This document shows positions 35,557 through 43,078 of a stretch of DNA of 64,000 nucleotides, one piece after another. The notes beneath the pieces were generated by a model. That model searched no databases, was not told where the DNA came from, and saw nothing but the letters and a program-made list of their open reading frames with translations. This DNA comes from Flavobacterium sp. GT3R68. GTDB lineage: Bacteria; Bacteroidota; Bacteroidia; Flavobacteriales; Flavobacteriaceae. The stretch covers positions 248,001 through 312,000 of the forward strand of contig NZ_VJZK01000004.1 of assembly GCF_007109225.1 (NCBI RefSeq), written 5' to 3'. The first letter of the stretch is position 1. Each line of letters begins with the position of its first letter. The position numbers and the translations under genes are program-made.

Positions 35557-37338
35557 TTATTGCGGAACGTTGATTGTGGTATTCACCATAGTCACAGAAG
35601 CTACCAGTGAGATCGCTCTACCATTCAATACAGTCTGTACCGCATTACCTGAAGTAGAAAGTGTTACACCGGCACTAGCGACAATAGTTCCTACCATCAC
35701 ACCACCACCAGCAGCATTAATTGTAGCTGCGCTACCTACCTGCCAATATACATTCTTTGCAGAAGCACCATTAATCAGAATAATACTTCGGGCACCAGCA
35801 GGACCCGCAGATCCAACAGTTAATCCAGAGGCACACTGAAATACAAATACTGCATTCGGATCGCCCTGAGCATCCAGTGTCAGGTTACTACCTGCAATGC
35901 CGAATGATCCACCAGCAGCTTTATAAATTCCGGGAGGCAATGTTAAACCACCTAATTGTCCGGCTCCAGGATCAATTCCACCAGGCATTGAGGCAGGAGA
36001 AAGATCGTTGTATAATGCATTGGCATCCATTACCGCCTGTTGTGCGAAGGCAAATGAAGTGGCAGTTCCAGGAAATGGCGGTGCTGTAAAAATACCTCCG
36101 GTAACCAGTCCTTTATTAAGAGGGGTTTCTGTATAAACATCCGCAGTAAGGCCATCATGAAAACCAGTCACTAGAGTAGAAGCTGCTGTAGTTGCAATTC
36201 CACCATTAATGACAGTGTTCAGTCCCTGATTCGTTATCCCGGCATTACCGCCAAGACCACCAACATTTAAAAGGCTACGCACATCAGGACCGCCTATAGT
36301 AGAAGCCAATGTAGTAAAACTCCAAACATAATCATTAGTCATTCCAACACCAGCACTATTTTTCACAGCTGTTGTAATCGTAGCGGTATATGTAGTATTT
36401 GACATTAAAGTAGCAGAAGGTGTAAAAAGAACCGTCGCTCCGGAGAATGAAAATGTTCCATTAACAGGAGTTCCGCCATCCATCACTTTGAATGATGCAT
36501 TGGTTACTGTAGCAGGATTCATCACCTGATTGAAAGTAGCGGTAATTATTTTGTTCAGAGGAACATTATTTTCTAAATTAACAGGGTTGGTAACCAGAAC
36601 CAATGGTGTTAAAGTAGTTCCAGTAGAAAAAGTCCAAACATAATCAGTCGTCATACCAACGCCATTTGAATTCTTAACTGCTGTTGTAATAGTAGCAGTA
36701 TAATTCGTGTTAGCCGTTAATTGGGCTGAAGGCGTAAAAATAACTTTGGCACCACTAAAAGTAAATGCTCCGGTGATGTTGGCAGTTCCGTTAGAAACAC
36801 GGAATGAAGCAGGAGTAACTGTTGCCGGATTCATTATCTGGCTGAAAGTAGCCGTAATAATTTTGTTAAGCGGAACGTTAGTAGATCCATTGATTGGATC
36901 AGTAGCAATTACTTTAGGTATAATCGAATTTCCTGTTGAAAAACTCCATACATAATTTACCTGCATTGCATTTCCCATAGTATCTTTTACTGACGTGGTA
37001 ATGATACCTGTGTACGTCGTGTTTAACAATAGGTTAGAAGAAGGAGTAAAGTGCACTGTTGTTGCAGTTGCCGTTGAGTCAAATGTTAACACACCGACAA
37101 TTGGATTGGGTCCATTAACTGTAAAAGAAGTTGCAGTAATAGTACTTGTATCCATCAGCTTATTAAATGTTGCAGATATCACCTGATTCAGGGGAACATT
37201 CACATCATTGTCGGCTGGCGTAGTACTGGCTACAGTAGGACATAAGCCTTCAGTAGCAACATAGTCATCCTCCGCACAAGCAAAGACAAAAAGTAGTGCC
37301 ATGAAGGTGAAAATTTTAAAAAGTTTTATTGTTTTCAT
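35557..37338 (-). CDS. Ig-like repeat lipoprotein with DUF3494 (ice-binding-like) domain
   Basis: A 593-residue protein with a lipobox in LFVFACAEDD (Cys about 21). Three SbsA-type Ig-like domains (about 35-345) each carry a FNxxMxxxTxTxxSFxV start and end in YVWSFST or similar. A C-terminal DUF3494 domain (about 355-593) has GGIATTAAS, GGLTLPPGIYKA, FVFQCASGLTVGS, NVYWQVGSAATI and GTIVASAGVTLS. This is the beta-solenoid fold of bacterial ice-binding proteins. A lipid anchor plus Ig spacers would display it on the cell surface. Ice binding is a family inference; DUF3494 members may also act as adhesins. The neighbour is an OmpA-type protein. Confidence 0.9.
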   Translation of the reverse strand: MKTIKLFKIFTFMALLFVFACAEDDYVATEGLCPTVASTTPADNDVNVPLNQVISATFNKLMDTSTITATSFTVNGPNPIVGVLTFDSTATATTVHFTPSSNLLLNTTYTGIITTSVKDTMGNAMQVNYVWSFSTGNSIIPKVIATDPINGSTNVPLNKIITATFSQIMNPATVTPASFRVSNGTANITGAFTFSGAKVIFTPSAQLTANTNYTATITTAVKNSNGVGMTTDYVWTFSTGTTLTPLVLVTNPVNLENNVPLNKIITATFNQVMNPATVTNASFKVMDGGTPVNGTFSFSGATVLFTPSATLMSNTTYTATITTAVKNSAGVGMTNDYVWSFTTLASTIGGPDVRSLLNVGGLGGNAGITNQGLNTVINGGIATTAASTLVTGFHDGLTADVYTETPLNKGLVTGGIFTAPPFPGTATSFAFAQQAVMDANALYNDLSPASMPGGIDPGAGQLGGLTLPPGIYKAAGGSFGIAGSNLTLDAQGDPNAVFVFQCASGLTVGSAGPAGARSIILINGASAKNVYWQVGSAATINAAGGGVMVGTIVASAGVTLSTSGNAVQTVLNGRAISLVASVTMVNTTINVPQ

Positions 37339-37483
37339 AATTGGGATTTTTTTGAGAGCTACAGAGCGTAAATCTCATGGGACAAAGATTGCCCTATTAA
37401 AACTGTTAAATGTTACACAAAAGATTATCATTGTTACACAAATAGCACAGCAGTTTCAAAACGGAAGTGGGTTCATAAAAAAA

Positions 37484-37512
37484 GACCCTATTAACAAATT
37501 GTCAATAGGGTC
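37484..37512 (-). terminator. Terminator of the DUF305 gene
   Basis: GACCCTATT (37484-37492) pairs with AATAGGGTC (37504-37512) over 11 bases; seven A before it give a U-run on the minus strand. It lies 59 nt past the stop at 37571. Confidence 0.8.
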
Positions 37513-37570
37513 AGAGGTTATTTAAGATAACCCACCGAGGGATTCTTGCATACGAGGTCTCGATATACTT

Positions 37571-38218
37571 TTATTTATGTACTGAAAGCCAGTTTTGAAA
37601 TTCTTTTACTTCTTTGGTGTACTCATTAATTTCTTTTTGAGCCCTTTTTTTTAACTGCGTATTTTTGCTGTGAAAAAATAAACTTTTTGACATTTCAATT
37701 CCAGCTTCGTGATGGGGGATCATCATAGTTATAAAATCCCTATCGGTATTGCCTGTCAATTGTATCGCCTTCATCTCTTTCATCATTGCCGCCATTGCGT
37801 TTTGCATTTCAGGATGGATTTCTTTGATTTTATGTTTTTTTGGTTTTGCATCCTGTAAGATCTCTTTCAGGGTCGACTGTTCCTCCGTTTTTACAACGAT
37901 TATATTTTGAGCAATCGCTTTAATTTTTTTATCGGTACCTGTTTCGACTTCCATTAATGCCATGTCGATTGCTCCCTGATGGTGTACAATCATCATTTTT
38001 GGATAATCAAAGTCATAATCATTGGTCATTTTAATAGCATTCATTTTTACAATCATCGTGTTCATTGCTTTCATGAAATTGTCATCAGCTTTTACAGTGG
38101 GCTGTATAGTGGATACCGTATCAATTATAGGGGTGCTTTCCGGTACAGTGTCTGTTCTTTTGCATGAGGAGGATAATATACAGAAGCTTAATATCGATAG
38201 CATTAGATATTTTTTCAT
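37571..38218 (-). CDS. DUF305 lipoprotein
   Basis: A 215-residue protein with a lipoprotein signal ending CILSSSC. Two copies of the DUF305 helical hairpin follow: the first (about 60-120) has MMIVHHQGAIDMALMEVE, the second (about 145-205) has MMIPHHEAGIEMSKSL. The paired histidines and nearby methionines are typical of the family, which is related to ferritin-like folds and has been linked to copper handling. It probably sits in the periplasm as a metal-binding protein. The function is not proven for this family. It is monocistronic with its own terminator. Confidence 0.88.
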   Translation of the reverse strand: MKKYLMLSILSFCILSSSCKRTDTVPESTPIIDTVSTIQPTVKADDNFMKAMNTMIVKMNAIKMTNDYDFDYPKMMIVHHQGAIDMALMEVETGTDKKIKAIAQNIIVVKTEEQSTLKEILQDAKPKKHKIKEIHPEMQNAMAAMMKEMKAIQLTGNTDRDFITMMIPHHEAGIEMSKSLFFHSKNTQLKKRAQKEINEYTKEVKEFQNWLSVHK

Positions 38219-38272
38219 GGTTGAAAATTTTAGATTATTAAAGTTACAAATACATTTTAAATTGTCACTAAT

Positions 38273-39367
38273 TTAAAATGTAAAGAGACCTTTCAGGTTG
38301 TCATCATCGAAATAACATCTTACGTGATGGCATTTATCAACAAAAGTTAAGTCGGCCATTTTAATTGGGGAGTTAGGAAATTGTTTTTCGAAAAGCATCT
38401 TTAATTTTACAGCTTCATTATGGTAATTACATCCTAGGGTTGTATTGCCATATTTTTTTGGTCCAGGTCCAAACAGTCCTACTTTATTGTCTTTTTTTCG
38501 GAGCACAAAATCTTTTTCATTATAGGCAATCATAAGCCTGTAGTTGTCTTTCGACTTATAATCTATTGTAGAATTTCTTTTATAATAATTATTGGAAATT
38601 ATATCAGCTGCAATAGCAGGAGCGATTAAATAAATATTGACAATATTATTAGCAGGGGTTTTGTGTCCGTCGTTGTCAATGTCAAAAAGTGCGTATGCGG
38701 CCACTTTTGCACCCAAACTATGGCTAACGATATTAATCGTTCCTGAATTTAAGTCGGAAATGATCATTTTTAAGCTTTTTCCAACATTTATAGTATTATT
38801 TTTCTGCGCTTCCTCAAACAGTCGGAATAAAATTTTGTTTTCACTTGCCTTTGCTGAAAAACAGCATCCATAAAGGCCATCCCAATAAACCTCTACATAT
38901 GAGGTCGGAGTCAGATATTTATCAAGGGTTGTTATCATAGTCTTAAAATCAGTACCAGCCGGGCGATCATGATTGATGATATTGAACGGTTTTCTGAAGC
39001 CATGAATCAAGAATGTCAGCGAAGTGGCATAAGATCCATTACGGATGATTTTCTTTTTTAGATTGTTTGCAATGGAATCATTTAAAATTTTAAAATTTTC
39101 GTCATTGTAAATTGTAAATGGACATTTGTAAAGTTTTGCAATATTGTAAAAATCTACCGGGTTAGCTTTATACCATTTCAGCAATGACGATTCACTATTT
39201 GCCAAGGCAGTGTCTGGAATTAAATAGTCAGGATAAATGCTACCGTCCTTATCAAAATAGATAGCCGATTTATTGTCTCTCAAGTCGCGTTCTCCGAACA
39301 GCACATGCGTATTTTGGGAGTAGACGTTTTGGAACAAAAGTAATATTAGTATTATACTTTGTTTCAT
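38273..39367 (-). CDS. Secreted alpha/beta hydrolase (DUF900-like)
   Basis: About 364 residues from the ATG at 39367 (MKQSIILILLLFQNVYSQ), a clean signal peptide. An ATG eight codons upstream (39391) would add polar residues. The core has FLIHGFRKPFN (oxyanion strand) and INIVSHSLGAKVAAYA, where the Ser is the expected nucleophile. The sequence IAADIISNNYYKRN and later DKCHHVRCYF probably supply other active-site parts. It resembles DUF900/lipase-like hydrolases. The substrate is unknown. It follows a short gap before DUF305 on the same strand, but no operon is shown. The length is normal for the family. Confidence 0.75.
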   Translation of the reverse strand: MKQSIILILLLFQNVYSQNTHVLFGERDLRDNKSAIYFDKDGSIYPDYLIPDTALANSESSLLKWYKANPVDFYNIAKLYKCPFTIYNDENFKILNDSIANNLKKKIIRNGSYATSLTFLIHGFRKPFNIINHDRPAGTDFKTMITTLDKYLTPTSYVEVYWDGLYGCCFSAKASENKILFRLFEEAQKNNTINVGKSLKMIISDLNSGTINIVSHSLGAKVAAYALFDIDNDGHKTPANNIVNIYLIAPAIAADIISNNYYKRNSTIDYKSKDNYRLMIAYNEKDFVLRKKDNKVGLFGPGPKKYGNTTLGCNYHNEAVKLKMLFEKQFPNSPIKMADLTFVDKCHHVRCYFDDDNLKGLFTF

Positions 39368-39514
39368 TGATTTTAAATTTATAAAATCCACCTTACAGAA
39401 TTTTCAGCTATTCAGATTAATCTAATTGTTTCGTAAAGCTATTCAATTTATTCCTTTTATTTGGCGAATCTCTGTTTAACGATTAAATTGCAGAGTTGGA
39501 GTGACACTGAAAAC

Positions 39515-39546
39515 AAAAAACCCGAAACTTTCGTTTCGGGTTTTTT
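39515..39546. terminator. Bidirectional terminator next to tRNA-Ser
   Basis: AAAAAACCCGAAAC (39515-39528) pairs with GTTTCGGGTTTTTT (39533-39546) around a TTTC loop. It ends the minus-strand tRNA-Ser transcript, three bases from the tRNA 3' end. Confidence 0.85.
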
Positions 39547-39548
39547 TG

Positions 39549-39633
39549 CGGAGAAAGAGGGATTCGAACCCCCGGACCTGTTACAGTCAACAGTTTTCAA
39601 GACTGCCGCATTCGACCGCTCTGCCATTTCTCC
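39549..39633 (-). tRNA. tRNA-Ser (TGA anticodon)
   Basis: On the minus strand the acceptor GGAGAAA pairs with TTTCTCC, with discriminator G. The anticodon loop CTTGAAA gives TGA. The long variable arm (TGTTGACTGTAACA) marks a class II tRNA, and the T arm has GGTTCGAATCC. The length is 85 nt with no encoded CCA. Confidence 0.96.
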
Positions 39634-39809
39634 AGTATGTTGCCCTCATTGCTGATTGCGAGTGCAAATATAGTAACCTTTTTTGATTTCTAAAACATTT
39701 TTATTTAAAAGTTATAGAAAAATAATGTCTTAATTTTTAACCGTTTCATTTCGTATGGTTTAGAAGCAATTTATTTTCGAATATAAAAAATGAAGTGGAT
39801 TTTTCGGTT

Positions 39810-40943
39810 CTAATATTGAACGTATTCGGTGATTTCAAGTCCGTAACCAATCATTCCGACACGTTTGGTCTGTTCGGTATTGGACACTAATTTAATTTTG
39901 GAAATATCAATATCGTGCAGGATTTGTGCACCGATTCCAAAATCTTTATTGTCCATTATGATTTTTGGCGCTTTGAAAACTCCTTGTTGTTGCAACGATT
40001 TTAATTCTGAAATCCGGTTAAGTAAATTGGCCGATTGTGACTCCTGATTGATGAATATAATGGCACCACGGCCTTCTTCATTGATCAGTGTAAACATATC
40101 GTCCAGTTTTTTGTCCGCATTATTGGTTAGCGTTCCCAAGATATCGTTATTGACTAAAGTTGAATTGATGCGTGTTAATATCGGGTCACCCAAATTCCAA
40201 GTGCCTTTTGTTAAGGCAACATGTATTTGCTTATTTGTCGTTTGCTGATAGGCTCTTAAGCGGAACGTTCCAAAACGCGTTTCAATATCAAAATCTTCCT
40301 TTTTGACAATAAGACTATCGTGAAGCATCCGGTAAGCTACCAAGTCCTCGATCGATACTAATTTTAAATTAAATTTTTTGGCAACCTCCACTAATTCCGG
40401 TAACCGGGCCATGCTTCCGTCTTCGTTCATGATTTCTACAATCACACCAGCTGATTTAAAACCTGCCAGACGTGCAAAATCAATAGCGGCTTCTGTATGT
40501 CCGGTTCTTCTTAAAACTCCGCCTTGTTTTGCTATTAATGGGAAAATATGACCGGGACGCGCCAAGTCGTGTGGTTTTGTATTTGGGTCAACTAAGGCTA
40601 AAACGGTTTTTGCCCTGTCTGATGCCGAAATTCCTGTAGTAACACCATTACCTCTCAAATCCACTGAAACGGTAAAGGCTGTTTCCATGGGGTCGGTGTT
40701 GTTATTTACCATTACGCCAAGTCCTAATTCTTTGCAACGGCTTTCGGTCAATGGAGCGCAAATTAAACCTCTTCCGTGTGTAGCCATGAAATTAATCATT
40801 TCTGGGGTTACTTTTTCAGCGGCAGCTAGAAAATCACCTTCATTCTCCCGGTCTTCATCATCAACAACAATAATTATTTTTCCTTGACGGATATCTTCAA
40901 TAGCTTCTTCAATGGTGTTGAGCTTAAGGTTCTCGATTAACAT
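39810..40943 (-). CDS. ribB: 3,4-dihydroxy-2-butanone-4-phosphate synthase with degenerate GTP cyclohydrolase II domain
   Basis: A 377-residue enzyme. The N-terminal RibB domain (about 1-205) is intact: VVDDEDRENEGDF binds metal, HGRGLICAPL and TVSVD follow, and RRTGHTEAAIDFARLAG holds catalytic residues. It makes the four-carbon riboflavin precursor from ribulose 5-phosphate. The C-terminal half (about 210-377) aligns with GTP cyclohydrolase II by length and order. It lacks the zinc cysteines and Arg-rich motif; instead it has TRINSTLVNNDILGTL and FINQESQSANLL. It is therefore probably inactive in the RibA step, a RibBX-like arrangement. A separate ribA should exist elsewhere. It is the last gene of the tpx-dgkA-ftsK-lolA-lpt operon, with a 5-nt gap. 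Confidence 0.92.
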   Translation of the reverse strand: MLIENLKLNTIEEAIEDIRQGKIIIVVDDEDRENEGDFLAAAEKVTPEMINFMATHGRGLICAPLTESRCKELGLGVMVNNNTDPMETAFTVSVDLRGNGVTTGISASDRAKTVLALVDPNTKPHDLARPGHIFPLIAKQGGVLRRTGHTEAAIDFARLAGFKSAGVIVEIMNEDGSMARLPELVEVAKKFNLKLVSIEDLVAYRMLHDSLIVKKEDFDIETRFGTFRLRAYQQTTNKQIHVALTKGTWNLGDPILTRINSTLVNNDILGTLTNNADKKLDDMFTLINEEGRGAIIFINQESQSANLLNRISELKSLQQQGVFKAPKIIMDNKDFGIGAQILHDIDISKIKLVSNTEQTKRVGMIGYGLEITEYVQY

Positions 40944-40948
40944 GGTAT

Positions 40949-42376
40949 TTATGTTTGGGATGGAAATAATTTCTGAAAAAGTTTTTGAAATGGCTGCAGG
41001 ATTATATCCATATTGATTAATCCAATATCATTGGTAGCCCTATAGGTCAATAAAATGGCAAGTGGAGTAAGTATAAATGAGGACATCCAGGCTCCCATAA
41101 ATGGAGAAATTCCGTCTTCTTGGGCCAATCTTTTTCCAAAAGTATTGATAAAATGAAAAGTGATAAATATTAAAACAGCAAAAACAATCGGTAATCCTAG
41201 ACCTCCTTTTCGGATGATGGCACCCAACGGAGCCCCTATGAAAAACATAAGAATGCACCCATATGTAATTACAAATTTATCATATAATGCCAGCCAGTGA
41301 TTATTGATATTTTTGCGCTTGAAATTCATCTCATCTTTAGAACTTTCAATGGAGAAACCGGTACTACTGACGTTACTATTGGCAATCTGTAAAATATTTA
41401 CTTTCTCGGCGGCGTTGTATAATGACAATAAATTTTCCGGAATTTTGCCTGATTTGACTGTTGGAGTAAGAGTTATATTAGTAACACCTGTTCGTTGGTA
41501 AATATTTTCAGCAAAAGAAGTCAAATCCTTATTGTAATTTTTATGCAACGAATCAAGAGTATAGGTCAATTCGTTTACATTCAGCATCGTATTGGTATTC
41601 GAGATATTACCATCATCAGCCACTTTGTTTAAAATGGATAAATCCATATTGATGATATCCTTTTTGAAGGAGGCTTTTGCAAAAGGAATATTTTTTCGTT
41701 CTTCGTATTTCTTCGGAATAATATCTTCGTAATAGTAGCCATCGAATAAAACAAGCTTTAAAATATTTGAATCTTCGCTGCTGACCAATTCGCCTTTTTG
41801 GGCACGGATAACGGTATTAACCCCAATACCCTGATCCGATTTTTTGTGGATAGTAATTCCGCTAAGTATATTTCCGTTTTCTCCGGATTTCTTGTCGACT
41901 TTAATACTGTAATTGCCAATTTCGCTAAACTGTCCTTCGGCAATAGCCATTGCAGGTTTTCTTTGTGCTATGTTTTTCCGGAAATTGATGAATTTATATT
42001 CGGCATACGGAATCACATTATTGGCAAAAATAAAGGCCAGGGCACTTAGCAATAAAATGAATATCGTCAGGCTCTTCATCGCTCGCTGCAAGGATATTCC
42101 GGAAGATTTCATCGCGGCAAATTCATAATTTTCAGCCAGGTTGCCAAAAGTCATAATCGACGCAAGTAACACAGATAGTGGCAGTACCAATGGAATAATC
42201 CTTGGCATCGAAAAAAGAAGGAATTTGATGATCAGGACAAAATCCAAATCTTTACCTGCCAATTCGGAGATAAACAGCCAGACGGTTTGCAGTATGAATA
42301 TAAAAAACAAGATTACAAATACCGTAGTAAATGTAATCATGAATGTTTTTAGAAGGTATTTGTCAAGAATCTTCAC
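40949..42376 (-). CDS. LptF/LptG family permease
   Basis: A 475-residue inner-membrane protein of the YjgP/YjgQ family. It has three N-terminal membrane helices (about 10-30, 45-80, 95-115), with MKILDKYLLKTF at the start and the conserved PLSVLLASIMTFGNLAENYE. A large periplasmic beta-jellyroll (about 130-330) follows, then three C-terminal helices with IFFIGAPLGAIIRKGGLG. The family forms the permease of the LPS transporter LptB2FG. Whether it is the F or G subunit cannot be told. Its place in an operon with a LolA-like carrier suits envelope biogenesis. Confidence 0.9.
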   Translation of the reverse strand: MKILDKYLLKTFMITFTTVFVILFFIFILQTVWLFISELAGKDLDFVLIIKFLLFSMPRIIPLVLPLSVLLASIMTFGNLAENYEFAAMKSSGISLQRAMKSLTIFILLLSALAFIFANNVIPYAEYKFINFRKNIAQRKPAMAIAEGQFSEIGNYSIKVDKKSGENGNILSGITIHKKSDQGIGVNTVIRAQKGELVSSEDSNILKLVLFDGYYYEDIIPKKYEERKNIPFAKASFKKDIINMDLSILNKVADDGNISNTNTMLNVNELTYTLDSLHKNYNKDLTSFAENIYQRTGVTNITLTPTVKSGKIPENLLSLYNAAEKVNILQIANSNVSSTGFSIESSKDEMNFKRKNINNHWLALYDKFVITYGCILMFFIGAPLGAIIRKGGLGLPIVFAVLIFITFHFINTFGKRLAQEDGISPFMGAWMSSFILTPLAILLTYRATNDIGLINMDIILQPFQKLFQKLFPSQT

Positions 42377-42382
42377 TTCAAA

Positions 42383-43027
42383 TTAATCTAATTTATTGAT
42401 GTAGTAATTTGGGTACTTACTCTCAGCAAATATAAATTGATTTTTTGACAATGGCTGATTGGTTTTAAAAGAATTAACAGTCAAAGTTGTTTTTGTTCCG
42501 TTCTTTCCAATTTCAATTAAATTGTAGATATTTTTAGTCTGAATATCAATACCTAAAAGGATTTCTTTTCGTTGATCTCTTGAACTTATCGGAATCAATT
42601 TAATATACTGAATTTTTCTTCCTTTTACATTCTGAAGTATATCCCAAGTGTATTTATACCCATTGTTAAAGAAAGTCAGCATCTTTGACGGTGTAATCGC
42701 GCTGTCATCTTTCTCATTCACTTTGGTAATCGAAACTTCTTCATCTTCAGGATTGATTGTATAGGTTTTCTTTCCGTCGTATATTTTGGTAACACCCATC
42801 AGATTCAACACATACATATTGTTCTTCATCGTAACATTTCCTTTACTCTCCTGATTGATATTTTCTTTGGAATTATTCAGTGAATATTTAAAATCAATGA
42901 CAATATTCTCGTAACTCTTAATTTTAGAAGTCACGTCATCCAAAAGCTCTTTGGCTTTTTTATCTTGTGCCTGAACACTAAAGCCGAAAAGTAACAGTAA
43001 AGTAATTTGAAGAAATTTTTTGGTCAT
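42383..43027 (-). CDS. LolA-like outer-membrane lipoprotein carrier
   Basis: About 214 residues from the ATG at 43027 (MTKKFLQITLLLLFGFS), giving a signal peptide cut near VQAQ. The upstream in-frame ATG at 43072 adds a polar, asparagine-rich leader and is less likely. The mature protein has the LolA-like unclosed barrel pattern: FKYSLNNS, GNVTMKNNMYVLNLMG, YDGKKTYTINPEDEEV and LLGIDIQTKNIYNLIEI. It would carry lipoproteins across the periplasm. The gap to ftsK upstream is 52 nt and to the Lpt permease 6 nt. Bacteroidetes LolA-like proteins are diverged, so partner specificity is inferred. Confidence 0.85.
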   Translation of the reverse strand: MTKKFLQITLLLLFGFSVQAQDKKAKELLDDVTSKIKSYENIVIDFKYSLNNSKENINQESKGNVTMKNNMYVLNLMGVTKIYDGKKTYTINPEDEEVSITKVNEKDDSAITPSKMLTFFNNGYKYTWDILQNVKGRKIQYIKLIPISSRDQRKEILLGIDIQTKNIYNLIEIGKNGTKTTLTVNSFKTNQPLSKNQFIFAESKYPNYYINKLD

Positions 43028-43078
43028 GCTTCCGTTATTTTTGTTCTCGTATTTGTGTGTAGTTGATTTCATTTTAAT

